Positions 44,649 through 53,867 of a stretch of DNA of 64,000 bases are shown here, one piece after another. Source of the DNA: Shewanella nanhaiensis. Its GTDB lineage: Bacteria; Pseudomonadota; Gammaproteobacteria; Enterobacterales; Shewanellaceae. The stretch covers positions 1 through 64,000 of the forward strand of contig NZ_JAHZST010000015.1 of assembly GCF_019457885.1 (NCBI RefSeq). Direction: 5' to 3'. Each line of letters begins with the position of its first letter. Position 1 is the stretch's first letter. The translations under genes were made by a program, and so were the position numbers. The notes under the pieces were generated by a model. That model did no database searches. It was not told where the DNA came from and worked only from the letters and a program-made list of their open reading frames with translations.

Positions 44649-45989
44649 TCACTTCCCATTAAATAGGTCTATGGCACTGCGTGTCATCGCTCGTACACCA
44701 GTGCTAATGGCAAGAGGATAATCTGGCGCAAATTGGCTGGAATGCAATGAAGGCAAGCTAACTCCGCTATCAAGGCTAGCGTCATATTTAGCAGGCTCTA
44801 CCGTACCTAACCAAAACAGGGTAATAGGTACCGCCTCAGTAGTACGGCCATAAAGACCAAAATCTTCACCCGCCATCACAGGATCTGCATTAACAACATT
44901 TACTTTGCCAACCTCTAACTCAATACTCGCCTTCACCTTGGCCGCCAGCTCAGGGTTATTGTAGGTTGACGGAACGGTCTCATCATTATGAACCTGCACA
45001 AGGGGCATAAGTTCATCTGGCAAACCAGCACTCACAGCGATCCCCTTAGTTAATCGCTCAATTGCCGCAATCTGTTGCAAGCGAACTTCTGGATTGTAAG
45101 AGCGCAGAGTCAGCTGTAACTTCACCTCATTAGAGATAATATTATGTTTCGAGCCACCATGAATAGAACCAACGGTCACGACATTAGGCTCAAGTGGGGA
45201 GATCTCTCGACTTGGAATTGTTTGCAGCGCCAGCACGGTGCGAGCAGCAAGCACAACAGGATCAACTGTTAAGTGAGGATAAGCACCGTGCCCCCCCTTC
45301 CCTTTAATGGTGATATCTACCGAGTCGACATTGGCCAGAGCATAACCTGATACAACCGCAACCTTACCTGCAGGAATAGAGGCGCTGACATGCAGCCCTA
45401 GCACCTTTTCAGGTGTGGGAAACTGTTTAAACAATCCCTGTTTGAGCATCGCCTTGGCCCCACCACCAACCTCTTCTGCTGGTTGAGCCACCATCATCAA
45501 GGTGCCCTTCCAGCTCTCTTTTTGTTTAACTAACTGCTCTGCTGCACCAATCATGCTGGTCATATGGATATCATGACCACAACCATGCATCACGCCAACA
45601 GTTTTACCCGCTGCATCTGTTGTGGTCACGGTCGATGCGTAAGACTTACCCGTCTCCTCAATAATGGGCAATCCATCAGTATCGGCGCGGATCATCACCA
45701 CAGGGCCCTCACCGTTTTTTAAAATCCCAACTACACCATAGCCACCATAATTATCAGTCACCTCAAAACCCAGCTTAGATAGCTCCTTAGCCATACGCTG
45801 ACCAGTGGCCTTTTCTTGATAGGAGAGCTCAGGATTTTGATGCAGATGTAGATAAAGCTTCTCAAGCTTAGGCATGGCTTGCGCTACTGAATCGCTCAGC
45901 TCCAGAGCTTGCACAGAAAAGATGCTCGACAAGCTAGTAGTAACGCCAAGAGTCAATGCTAGTGCAATGGTATTTTTAGTTAGTCTCAT
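44649..45989 (-). CDS. Exported M20-family amidohydrolase
   Basis: A 446-residue metallopeptidase-like hydrolase with a signal peptide (to about residue 28, SVQALE). It fits the M20D group, which includes hippurate hydrolase and IAA-amino-acid hydrolases. Visible are the HQNPELSYQEKATGQRM opening, the metal site MHGCGHDIHMTSMIGAA near residue 140, the QPAEEVGGGAKAML motif and the VMAGEDFGLYG motif near the end. It should remove acyl groups from N-acyl amino acids in the periplasm. The gene is alone and convergent with the MocR-type regulator. Confidence 0.88.
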   Translation of the reverse strand: MRLTKNTIALALTLGVTTSLSSIFSVQALELSDSVAQAMPKLEKLYLHLHQNPELSYQEKATGQRMAKELSKLGFEVTDNYGGYGVVGILKNGEGPVVMIRADTDGLPIIEETGKSYASTVTTTDAAGKTVGVMHGCGHDIHMTSMIGAAEQLVKQKESWKGTLMMVAQPAEEVGGGAKAMLKQGLFKQFPTPEKVLGLHVSASIPAGKVAVVSGYALANVDSVDITIKGKGGHGAYPHLTVDPVVLAARTVLALQTIPSREISPLEPNVVTVGSIHGGSKHNIISNEVKLQLTLRSYNPEVRLQQIAAIERLTKGIAVSAGLPDELMPLVQVHNDETVPSTYNNPELAAKVKASIELEVGKVNVVNADPVMAGEDFGLYGRTTEAVPITLFWLGTVEPAKYDASLDSGVSLPSLHSSQFAPDYPLAISTGVRAMTRSAIDLFNGK

Positions 45990-46102
45990 CGGGTATCTTC
46001 TTATTTTAAATGGTGGTTTTATCGATTAAGACTAACCTAGCACAGCAGCAATAGTTTGTTTATTTTTAAATCACGAAAAATATCTCCGCACTTAAAGAGA
46101 GC

Positions 46103-46132
46103 ATAAAAAAACGCAGCACGATGGCTGCGTTT
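46103..46132 (-). terminator. Terminator of the TonB-receptor gene
   Basis: On the minus strand AAACGCAGC and GCTGCGTTT form a 9-bp stem, followed by a run of seven T. Confidence 0.85.
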
Positions 46133-46173
46133 ATCTATATGCTCTCCAATATGAGAGCTAACAAGATTGTCAC

Positions 46174-48648
46174 TTATAACTGATAACTGAAGGTCAGCTT
46201 GGCATTACGCTCTTCACCTGGCATGCCACCGAGAAACATCGCTTTATTGTAATAACTTTCATTGAGCAAGTTATTGACGTTAAGCTGCAGCTTCCAGCTA
46301 TCGGCCTGATAACTTACCGCCGTATCCATCACTGTATAACTAGGCACATAACCATCAGGAATACCGAATGAACTTGAGTTCGTACTGCGCTCATCGACAT
46401 ATTTGGCCCCTAAGCTAATGTTTAAAGGGCTTGCCAACGAAAACCACTCTGCACCATAGGTTACCCAGGCACTGGCAGTCACATAGGGAACACCTTTTTG
46501 ACGAGTATCAAAGCTGCTTCTAGTTGGATCTTTTTTATCTCTGGCATCTTGATACACACCATTTAGATTCACAGACCATTGATCATTAAGGTGAGCATTC
46601 ATATCCAACTCAACACCCGATGTCTCCTCACTGCCATCATTGAAATACTGTGACACGCTTGGCCCAGAGACCCCATCCTCATAATCTGGATTTGTATACC
46701 TCAAATTGGTTCGTGAACTTTTAAAGAACACCAAGGAGGTCAACATCTGATCATCAAAAGCCTTATAACGCACGCCCAGATCATCACTCACCGACTCAGA
46801 ATCTGGCCTATCACTATCACCTCCCGTTACACTGCCTAAAATACTGTAAGCCGTGCGGCCTTTTGAGTGATTAACAAAAAAGGAGAGATTATCGGTCGGC
46901 ATATAGGTCACACCTAAGTTATAGGTGATGCCATTATCGGTGGTATCTTGCTCAGGAGTAGGCTCAGCTGCGCTAGCGCGATAACGAGCATCTACACCTA
47001 AATGCTCATAACTTTGTTTAATTTCATTAAATGCCACACCAACACGAGTGGTGAAGCCATATCCAAAGTAGCCCACATGTTGCAAGCCGACACCCCAAGC
47101 ATTAACCGTCTTGTTGTAATTACTGGTAAGCAGAGGATCGTAATCTTCAAAGCTGCCAGTTCCCCAATTAGGGTTACGAATATCGTAGATGTAGGGGTGG
47201 ATACCTTGGTAGATAACATCACCCGCTTTGTTCTTAATCACCTTATCGGCATCATAGATAGAGTGTTGCTTAAAGCGAATACTGCGGTCTTCAAAGTTCG
47301 CATTGACCAACAACTCATTTTCAATTCCACCAAGCTCAAAATCATATCTTAGGTCGGCGAAATACTGCCAAGAGGTCTCATCGGCTTCAACTTTACGGTA
47401 CTCCTGACGACGCGCAGCAAAGGGATGGAGCACCCCATTTTCAACCAGTGGCGCACGTGGGTCTGCATTAATGCTTCCTCTTCGATTCCAATACACATAG
47501 TTGTAAGCACCTGTCTGGCGGGCAAACCCAGAGGTGTAATCCCGAAACTGGAGCTGCTGATTTAGGAAAAGATTATCGTTAAAGTAGATATTATGAGTCA
47601 GCTTAAACCTAAGTTCCTCACCCTCATTATCTTTTGCGATAGGAGAGATAATGCCCGCCTTACCAAACGCGTAAGGAGTTAAACCATCACCAGCGGCGAG
47701 GGAGTTTGCTAACTCTTGACGTTGCGCCTCTGTCAGCACAATCCCCTTACCATTAGGGTCGTTTATTAAATCCTCCCAGCCAACTTGGTCTGCGGATTTA
47801 CCATCTACCGAGGCGGAATTATAGATACGTATCGGATGACCGATGGAATCCACTGCGATAGCATCTTTAATATAGGAGGCCGACAACATCAGATCCTGAG
47901 AGTCATCAATCACATACTTAAGTGAGGTATAGACCTCATCCCTGTCTGTGCCTATATCTCGATATCCATCGCTGCGGGCAGTTTTAGCGACAACTCGGTA
48001 AGCCAAGTTATCGGTTAAGCCGCCAGTACTGTCAATTGACAGAGCGTAGGTATCCCACTGGCCTAGCTCAACACCAATCTCATTTTGAGATTCAAATTCT
48101 GGCTTCTTCTCGATAAGGTTAATGACACCTCCGGCGCTTCCCATACCGTATAACCCCGTTGCAGGCCCCTTTAGCACCTCAATAGACTCAACATTAGTTA
48201 ACGAACGAGTAGGATTAAAGGTGTTACCTAAACCTGCACCGCCATACATGCCATCAAACGTGTAGTTAGCCCCCAAACCACGGATAACTAAGTTATCGCC
48301 AATGCCATAGTTATTACCAGCTTGAGTAACCCCACTGATATTGCGCACCAGATCCTGCAGGCTATCAGCGCCTTGTGCCTTAATGAGCTCCTCATCGACG
48401 ATAACCACCGCTGCAGGAGTCTCCATTAAAGACATATCTGATTTAGTCGCTAGGCCTGAATTCATAACCACTTGATTCTGTCTTCCATAGACAGTGATAT
48501 GTTCTACATCCTTGTTTTTCAGCTCTTTAGCTTGAGATCCAGAAGGTTCAGAGTACTTGTTTTCAACCATATCAGCAGCAAAAAGACTCCCTGATAAAAA
48601 GCTGGATGCGCATGCGACAGCAAGTAGTGAAAAACGAAATTGTTGCAT
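46174..48648 (-). CDS. TonB-dependent siderophore receptor
   Basis: An 824-residue outer-membrane receptor for ferric siderophores. The signal peptide ends near residue 24 (SLFAAD). A plug domain follows, with TPAAVVIVDEELIKAQGADS and the NISGVTQAGNNYGIGDNLVI region, then a 22-strand barrel. GLYGMGSAGGVINLIEKKP is typical of the ferrichrome/pyoverdine class. A Fur box lies upstream at 48683-48701, so expression should rise under iron limitation. No siderophore synthesis or ABC genes lie nearby, so the ligand is probably a siderophore made by others. Confidence 0.93.
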   Translation of the reverse strand: MQQFRFSLLAVACASSFLSGSLFAADMVENKYSEPSGSQAKELKNKDVEHITVYGRQNQVVMNSGLATKSDMSLMETPAAVVIVDEELIKAQGADSLQDLVRNISGVTQAGNNYGIGDNLVIRGLGANYTFDGMYGGAGLGNTFNPTRSLTNVESIEVLKGPATGLYGMGSAGGVINLIEKKPEFESQNEIGVELGQWDTYALSIDSTGGLTDNLAYRVVAKTARSDGYRDIGTDRDEVYTSLKYVIDDSQDLMLSASYIKDAIAVDSIGHPIRIYNSASVDGKSADQVGWEDLINDPNGKGIVLTEAQRQELANSLAAGDGLTPYAFGKAGIISPIAKDNEGEELRFKLTHNIYFNDNLFLNQQLQFRDYTSGFARQTGAYNYVYWNRRGSINADPRAPLVENGVLHPFAARRQEYRKVEADETSWQYFADLRYDFELGGIENELLVNANFEDRSIRFKQHSIYDADKVIKNKAGDVIYQGIHPYIYDIRNPNWGTGSFEDYDPLLTSNYNKTVNAWGVGLQHVGYFGYGFTTRVGVAFNEIKQSYEHLGVDARYRASAAEPTPEQDTTDNGITYNLGVTYMPTDNLSFFVNHSKGRTAYSILGSVTGGDSDRPDSESVSDDLGVRYKAFDDQMLTSLVFFKSSRTNLRYTNPDYEDGVSGPSVSQYFNDGSEETSGVELDMNAHLNDQWSVNLNGVYQDARDKKDPTRSSFDTRQKGVPYVTASAWVTYGAEWFSLASPLNISLGAKYVDERSTNSSSFGIPDGYVPSYTVMDTAVSYQADSWKLQLNVNNLLNESYYNKAMFLGGMPGEERNAKLTFSYQL

Positions 48649-48682
48649 TAGTTAATATCCCCCATAAGTATTACGGCGAGAT

Positions 48683-48701
48683 GATAACGATTATCATTAA
48701 C
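48683..48701. promoter_or_regulatory. Fur box of the TonB-receptor gene
   Basis: GATAACGATTATCATTAAC matches 16 of 19 positions of the Fur consensus. It lies about 35 bases before the receptor start codon. Confidence 0.88.
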
Positions 48702-48810
48702 ATTGCAATAGCTGTTTCACTGACTGATACAAAGTTGAGCAATTTGTATTATTTTTTATGATGTTATAAAAAAACTTACAAAGTAAATATTTAGTAAAGA
48801 GTATCAGACA

Positions 48811-48836
48811 CAAAAAAGGCGTATAAACGCCTTTTT
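48811..48836 (-). terminator. Terminator of the small beta-barrel gene
   Basis: AAAAAGGCG and CGCCTTTTT form a stem with a six-base loop and T-runs on both strands. Confidence 0.85.
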
Positions 48837-48868
48837 ATACCAATCAGTATTAGAGGAATGAGATATAA

Positions 48869-49402
48869 TTAGAATTGGTAATTAATACCCAGATAGAGAT
48901 TAGCAAGTTCTGAATCAATAATGTCATCGGACGTATCATGCTCAAGATCGGTTAATATCATCTCATAGCCAAGACGTATATTCACATTGTCGGTTATCGC
49001 CATATTAAAGCCAGCCCCCCACATCCAACCAGTCGCAGAGTAATCATCGATACCTGCCGACACATCAGTGCTTGCAACCCCTATTTTAATAAACATGGAA
49101 TAAGTTGGACTAAAAAAGTGGTTCAGTTTTGCAGCCAGTGTGACAGATCTCGCCTTAACATCTCCCTCATCGGCTAAGTTGGCCGTTGTAAAGAAGGTGC
49201 TCTCAATGGCCAGATCTTTGCCAAAGCTATAACCAGCATAGCCGCCGTAACTGGCAGCAGACTCATTAAACTCATTGGCTTCGAGCTCACCATAACCACC
49301 CATTGCGCCAATATAGTAACCTTGAATGTCTGGAGCCGCTGTTACTGGTGTCGCTAGAAATAGCATCAATAGCGCACTTCCCGTCATAAGTACTTTTTTC
49401 AT
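48869..49402 (-). CDS. Small outer-membrane beta-barrel protein
   Basis: A 177-residue exported protein with a signal peptide ending near residue 22 (PVTAA). Mature sequence QGYYIGAMGGYGELEANEF begins an eight-stranded barrel of the OmpA/OmpX-like type; strands alternate aromatic and small residues and the C-terminus is LANLYLGINYQF, ending in Phe as barrel proteins do. It is monocistronic. Role unknown; such proteins often have structural or protective roles. Confidence 0.8.
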   Translation of the reverse strand: MKKVLMTGSALLMLFLATPVTAAPDIQGYYIGAMGGYGELEANEFNESAASYGGYAGYSFGKDLAIESTFFTTANLADEGDVKARSVTLAAKLNHFFSPTYSMFIKIGVASTDVSAGIDDYSATGWMWGAGFNMAITDNVNIRLGYEMILTDLEHDTSDDIIDSELANLYLGINYQF

Positions 49403-49535
49403 CTCCCCCTCCCTGAAACTCTTCCTATATCTTATTATTACTATTGAATTATCTACTAAAACTTAGCCTACCAGAAAAGAGGACGATAACAACTACGTAA
49501 CAAGCATATATTTTATTGGGCAGTTTAGGATATGG

Positions 49536-50000
49536 CTAGCGTGGCAGGAGTGACGGGTATTGTCGGCAAAAACTAACCAAATTTTCGGTTAAACGAGCAT
49601 AAAGATCTTCCTCAATGTAAGGCAGCTCTTCATTATAAACTCTACTGTCTAACTCTGTCGGCAGGATAAAATTCCCAAGACGGTGCAGGTCGCTCTCTAT
49701 CTGGCTCTTGGTTTTCTCATCAAAGAAGGCCGACATGGGTGAGGTATCACCTAGATAGCTCTCTTTTAAATAGGCTAAAATATCATCGAAGCTCTTATCC
49801 CAGTTTAAATTCGAATTATTTTGCGCTTCCCAGGCTAGCAACTCGATACAGCGCATCACCTCTCCCTGCGCACTAGCAGCCCTGCCACTTTTAGGTACTA
49901 AATTCTCCCAGATCCACAACGCCGTATCTTGAGTATTACCAATAATTCTAACTTGCTCTACTTCACGCATATTGTCGACAGTCATAATCAAAAAGGTCAT
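49536..50000 (-). CDS. Hypothetical protein, 154 residues
   Basis: I do not recognise this protein. It is acidic and soluble, with no signal peptide or membrane segment. Notable segments are TALWIWENLVPKSGRAASAQ near residue 26 and ILAYLKESYLGDTSPMSAFF near residue 75. Three possible ATG starts (50000, 49985, 49970) lack a clear ribosome site, so the start is uncertain. It stands between the small barrel gene and the choice-of-anchor-H gene. Confidence 0.7.
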   Translation of the reverse strand: MTFLIMTVDNMREVEQVRIIGNTQDTALWIWENLVPKSGRAASAQGEVMRCIELLAWEAQNNSNLNWDKSFDDILAYLKESYLGDTSPMSAFFDEKTKSQIESDLHRLGNFILPTELDSRVYNEELPYIEEDLYARLTENLVSFCRQYPSLLPR

Positions 50001-50042
50001 TAACTAAAATCGTTAAGTATATTACCTTCAAATAAGCATAAA

Positions 50043-50068
50043 CCAAAGCCGACAGAGGTCGGCTTTGG
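50043..50068 (-). terminator. Perfect 11-bp hairpin after the choice-of-anchor-H gene
   Basis: CCAAAGCCGAC and GTCGGCTTTGG form an uninterrupted stem with an AGAG loop, 30 bases past the gene. There is no T-run, so it may protect the 3' end rather than terminate. Confidence 0.5.
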
Positions 50069-50097
50069 AAGATAGGCTTAGACTAATATCATTAGGG

Positions 50098-51015
50098 CTA
50101 ATGCTTAGTCGATAAGCCTCTTAATCTAGCTAACAGAGCTAAGCCAACTAGTACCATAAAAGAGAGCGAGCCACCACCATGGCCTTCACTACTGCTATTG
50201 CCATTATCAATATAATCTCTATCGCTACTCTCAAGTGGCAATGCATAAAGGCTGTCAAAATTATCAGAGCTGACCGTCGCAACTATGTCTGTATAACCCA
50301 CTTCATAGAGATCGATTAACACATCATAATAATCAGCTGAATAACCTGAATTAAGAGTTGTTAACACTTCAAAATCATCCTCAGTCGAATCCCCCACAAT
50401 GGTGAAAATATCTGTGGTGTAATAGTGCTCCCAAGGCCCGCCGTTGCGGCTCAAATACATCTCGGCGTAAACCTCTGCATGCTCATTCTGATAAGCACCA
50501 TATACATCGGCATCGAAGGTGACACTAAAGGTTTGGTAGAAACCATCATAATCATTATCTTCAAACAAACGGCTGCTGGCATCATAGATGGCAAACTCGT
50601 TATAGATAGGATTAGCAAATGCCGCTGGTACATTAGCTTGGGAGTCTCCTTTTACCTTTTTTGGCTGGTATTTTACTGGAATTAACCCTTTTTTATGGGC
50701 GCTTATCATCTCTTGTCGAGTTTTAGGTTTCACTCCAGTTGACTGATTATTTTCAGCATTTAAACGCAACTGGTTTAACTGAGTTTGATCAAGCTCCGCC
50801 AGTGAACCGATACGTCCCGAATCCACAGTGGTTACCTCAGCACTGCTTAACTCTCGGCCAATAGAGCTGTTTACCTTATCGACAGTAAATCCATCAACAT
50901 CAAGCTCTGTGGCACTCACCTGTCCTGCCGCCATGGTTAACCCCACCACTAGGCTCAAGGATTGCAGTGTCTTACCCATCTGTGTTGTCAAAATTGCTTG
51001 TGTTTCCTGTTTCAT
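50098..51015 (-). CDS. Choice-of-anchor H protein with GlyGly-CTERM tail
   Basis: A 305-residue exported protein. The N-terminus carries a signal peptide reaching about residue 35 (GQVSA). A mature domain with ANPIYNEFAIYDASSRLFED and YDGFYQTFSVTFDADVYGAY resembles the choice-of-anchor H family of Shewanella surface proteins. The C-terminus has a GGG motif, one hydrophobic segment and a basic end (GHGGGSLSFMVLVGLALLAR), which fits GlyGly-CTERM, the signal cut by rhombosortase before surface export. An upstream site at 51068-51084 matches sites before the two-component operon, so it probably belongs to that regulon. Confidence 0.75.
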   Translation of the reverse strand: MKQETQAILTTQMGKTLQSLSLVVGLTMAAGQVSATELDVDGFTVDKVNSSIGRELSSAEVTTVDSGRIGSLAELDQTQLNQLRLNAENNQSTGVKPKTRQEMISAHKKGLIPVKYQPKKVKGDSQANVPAAFANPIYNEFAIYDASSRLFEDNDYDGFYQTFSVTFDADVYGAYQNEHAEVYAEMYLSRNGGPWEHYYTTDIFTIVGDSTEDDFEVLTTLNSGYSADYYDVLIDLYEVGYTDIVATVSSDNFDSLYALPLESSDRDYIDNGNSSSEGHGGGSLSFMVLVGLALLARLRGLSTKH

Positions 51016-51050
51016 ATCCTAAGCCTCATCTAATCTTGGTTGTTGAGGTC

Positions 51051-51084
51051 ATTAGAGACGATTTAATGTGAACAGAAGCTGAAC
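51051..51084 (-). promoter_or_regulatory. Candidate response-regulator site and promoter, choice-of-anchor H
   Basis: On the minus strand GTTCAGCTTCTGTTCAC (51068-51084) holds two TTCA repeats 11 bp apart. Twelve bases later comes TCTAAT (51051-51056), a -10-like hexamer. The same layout with identical spacing occurs before the DUF3300 gene. Confidence 0.6.
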
Positions 51085-51126
51085 GTTGAAAATTAAGCAA
51101 TTTATCCAACTTGCCTCACTAAGCAC

Positions 51127-51143
51127 ATTCAGCCTATGTTCAT
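51127..51143 (+). promoter_or_regulatory. Candidate response-regulator site upstream of PepSY gene
   Basis: ATTCAGCCTATGTTCAT is the second copy of the TTCA direct-repeat motif, 165 bases before the PepSY start codon. The following -10 is less clear (GATAAG nearby). Confidence 0.55.
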
Positions 51144-51308
51144 CTCAACCAGATAAGCTTAGAGAGGTCATGCTTGTACTACATTTAATAAACAAGTACT
51201 TAGAAACAAATTAGAGAGTTTCTTAATAGTGTGGGATCTTTTACACTAAGACATCGACTAGTTGTATTGGCTAGTACAAGTTAACTCTCCTATAGGCGGG
51301 CACACTGA

Positions 51309-51644
51309 ATGAAGTTAGGCTCTATTTTGATACTCACAGCAACATTAACCACAGCTTCTCTGGTTCCACAAGCCGGGCAGGCGAAGAGTGCGTATCAAAT
51401 CATGACGACAAGCGCCATGACCATGGCGGGTCAATCGTCTAGACAGGCTAAGAGCCAACTCAGAGTAAAAAGCAAAGATCAAGCTATCCAATTGGTGAAA
51501 CGTCAATACCGAGGCAAGGTACTTAAGGCTCAATCAAGTCGAGTCAATGGTAATCCGGGCTATCGGATAAAGATGTTATCAAACCAAGGGGTGGTTTTTT
51601 ATGTTTCTGTGGATGCCAAAACTGGCAGTGTTCGTCGAAATTAA
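51309..51644 (+). CDS. PepSY-domain periplasmic protein
   Basis: A 111-residue exported protein with a signal peptide ending near residue 25 (GQAKS). The mature part holds one PepSY domain: KSKDQAIQLVKRQYRGKVLK followed by PGYRIKMLSNQGVVFYVSVD and a DAKTGSV end. PepSY proteins often sit next to two-component systems and modulate proteases or kinases in the periplasm. It starts the operon with the response regulator 34 bases downstream, so it may adjust kinase activity. Confidence 0.82.
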   Translation: MKLGSILILTATLTTASLVPQAGQAKSAYQIMTTSAMTMAGQSSRQAKSQLRVKSKDQAIQLVKRQYRGKVLKAQSSRVNGNPGYRIKMLSNQGVVFYVSVDAKTGSVRRN

Positions 51645-51678
51645 TATTCATAGTAATTAACTTAGGGAGGAGACATAG

Positions 51679-52371
51679 ATGAGAATACTCTTAGTCGAAG
51701 ATGATATTGAGCTACAAACTAACCTGAAGCAACACCTCCTTGACGCTAACTATACCGTCGATGTGGCCTGTGACGGTGAAATAGGCCTCTTCCAAGGTTG
51801 TGAATATCGCTATGACGCTGGGATCATTGATGTGGGCCTGCCAAAGATGGATGGTATCGCACTTATCACCACACTCAGAGAGAAAGAGATAGATTTCCCC
51901 ATTCTTATCTTAACTGCTCGTGACAGTTGGCAAGATAAAGTAGAGGGACTCGATGCGGGCGCCGATGATTACCTGACTAAACCATTTCATCCCGAGGAGT
52001 TAGTCGCCAGACTCAAGGCGCTGATCCGCCGCTCTGCAGGCAAAGCAAGCCCCTTGATACACAACGGCCCTTTTAGCATCAACACTAGCAGTTTAGAGGT
52101 AAAAAGGGGCGAACAGCTTATCACTTTAAGTGGTTCAGAATATAAGTTATTTGAGTACTTTATGCTCCATCCTGGTGAAGTAAAATCCAAGACGGTACTC
52201 ACCGAACATATCTATGATCAGGACTTTGACCTCGACTCCAATGTCATTGAGGTCTTTATCAGGCGGTTACGTAAAAAGCTCGATCCTGATAATCAATATG
52301 GGCTTATTGAAACGCTACGTGGTCAAGGCTACCGCCTAGCTACACTGACCACTGACAAAGCCTCAAAATAA
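51679..52371 (+). CDS. OmpR/PhoP-family response regulator
   Basis: A 230-residue two-component regulator. The receiver domain has Asp8/Asp9 (LLVEDDIELQ) and the phosphorylation site Asp51 in IIDVGLPKMDG. The C-terminal winged helix (about residues 130-225) includes SGSEYKLFEYFMLHPGEVKS and IEVFIRRLRKKLDPDN, as in QseB and PhoP. Nine bases separate it from the kinase gene. OmpR-type proteins bind direct repeats of about 11 bp; such repeats lie before this operon, the DUF3300 gene and the choice-of-anchor-H gene. The signal and target set are not known. Confidence 0.92.
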   Translation: MRILLVEDDIELQTNLKQHLLDANYTVDVACDGEIGLFQGCEYRYDAGIIDVGLPKMDGIALITTLREKEIDFPILILTARDSWQDKVEGLDAGADDYLTKPFHPEELVARLKALIRRSAGKASPLIHNGPFSINTSSLEVKRGEQLITLSGSEYKLFEYFMLHPGEVKSKTVLTEHIYDQDFDLDSNVIEVFIRRLRKKLDPDNQYGLIETLRGQGYRLATLTTDKASK

Positions 52372-52380
52372 CGAGTTAAT

Positions 52381-53781
52381 ATGAAAAGCCAGCTGGCAAT
52401 GACTCCAAGCAAACCTTCCCCCCTTAACTCGCTTAAGGCTAGGCTTATCGTCAGCGCCCTCTTGCTGATCCTCATTCTGATGCCCTTAATAGGCTTCACT
52501 CTCAACGATGCCTTTAAACAGCAGGTAAAAACAGCAGCCAAGAGTGAACTAAGCGCCTATATCTACTCAGTTTTAGCGGTTACTGAGGTTGAAAACAACC
52601 AACTGCAGATGCCAGAACTTTTATTAGAAAATCAATTTAATGTGATTCAGTCTGGCCTCTACGCCTTAATCTCTACTCCTAAGGGGGACAAAACCAGCAG
52701 CAATAAAGTCACTAAAGAGTGGAAACAAGTTTGGCACTCAGACTCCTTCTTAGGAATAGATGAGCCAACAAACCTCCCTCAACCGGCGATAGGTCAAAGT
52801 GAGTTTGCCCAGATAACCCTAGCGGGGAGACCTCATATTATCTACAGCCTCAGTGTCAGCTTCGAGCAGGAGGGGGGGAGCTTTCCTATCACGCTGCATA
52901 TCATTAAAGATCAAGCCGATTTTCAACTTCAGATAGATAAATTTAACCAGACACTATGGAGCTGGCTACTTCTTCTCATGGCACTGCTGGCAGTAGCACA
53001 GCTCACTTGGCTCCTATGGACATTAAAGCCTTTAGCCAAATTTAAGCAGGAGCTACAAGATGTCGAAAATGGTAAAACCATGCAGCTCAGCACAGATTAC
53101 CCTAATGAGTTACAAGCGGTGGCCTATCAGCTCAATACCTTGCTCATTACCGAGCAAAATCAGCGCAAGCGTTATCGCAACGCCCTATCGGATCTTGCCC
53201 ACAGCTTGAAAACTCCCCTAGCGGTTATTCAGAGTCAAAAAGGGCTGGACAGTACATCTGTCGAGCAGGTCTCAAATATTAATCGCATTATAGGCCACCA
53301 GCTCAAACGCGCTCAATCTGCCGCAGGCTCATCCTGGCATTTAGGCGTCAAACTTGCGCCCATCTCCGATAAACTCATCCGCATATTGGGTAAGATCTAT
53401 CGCGAGCCTGAGCTAAAACTCAGCAGCAATGTCGACAAGGACGCCATCTTCAGAGGCGATGAAGCCGACCTCACAGAGATATTAGGTAACCTGCTAGATA
53501 ACGCCTGCAAAGCAGCAAAAGAGCAGGTCATGTTAGATATCTCCCTCTCACAACAGGAGTTAAGCATCAGCGTAGAGGATGACGGCCCAGGCGTGAGTGC
53601 TGAGCAGCAGAGTAAAATCTTTGAAAGAGGAACTCGCGCAGACTCCTACGAACAGGGACACGGGATCGGCTTAGCTATCGTTCGAGATCTCCTCGACAGC
53701 TATAACGGCAAGCTTGTTATTTCCCGCTCTGAAACGTTAGGGGGAGCCAGATTCTGCATCACCTTTAACCAAAAAAGCTAA
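52381..53781 (+). CDS. Sensor histidine kinase, PhoQ/QseC-like
   Basis: A 466-residue inner-membrane kinase. TM1 spans about residues 20-40, a periplasmic sensor domain follows (about 41-190), and TM2 lies near 198-220. The HisKA site is His274 in SDLAHSLKTPLAVIQ, the short form seen in PhoQ-type kinases. The HATPase domain has N box ILGNLLDNACKAAKE, EDDGPGVSAEQQ and GHGIGLAIVRDLLDSY. It pairs with the regulator just upstream. The periplasmic domain is unlike a known ligand fold that I can name. Confidence 0.92.
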   Translation: MKSQLAMTPSKPSPLNSLKARLIVSALLLILILMPLIGFTLNDAFKQQVKTAAKSELSAYIYSVLAVTEVENNQLQMPELLLENQFNVIQSGLYALISTPKGDKTSSNKVTKEWKQVWHSDSFLGIDEPTNLPQPAIGQSEFAQITLAGRPHIIYSLSVSFEQEGGSFPITLHIIKDQADFQLQIDKFNQTLWSWLLLLMALLAVAQLTWLLWTLKPLAKFKQELQDVENGKTMQLSTDYPNELQAVAYQLNTLLITEQNQRKRYRNALSDLAHSLKTPLAVIQSQKGLDSTSVEQVSNINRIIGHQLKRAQSAAGSSWHLGVKLAPISDKLIRILGKIYREPELKLSSNVDKDAIFRGDEADLTEILGNLLDNACKAAKEQVMLDISLSQQELSISVEDDGPGVSAEQQSKIFERGTRADSYEQGHGIGLAIVRDLLDSYNGKLVISRSETLGGARFCITFNQKS

Positions 53782-53800
53782 CTTTCAATCCTATTTTACC

Positions 53801-53834
53801 CTTCAGCTTATGTTCATCTTCAGCTCTTTATAAT
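53801..53834 (+). promoter_or_regulatory. Candidate response-regulator site and promoter, DUF3300 gene
   Basis: CTTCAGCTTATGTTCAT (53801-53817) carries the two TTCA repeats; 12 bases after the second comes a perfect TATAAT (53829-53834). The site covers the place of a -35 box, as in activated PhoB/OmpR-type promoters. Confidence 0.65.
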
Positions 53835-53867
53835 GACTTTAACGTCACAAATGGAACTGGAGAGCCT

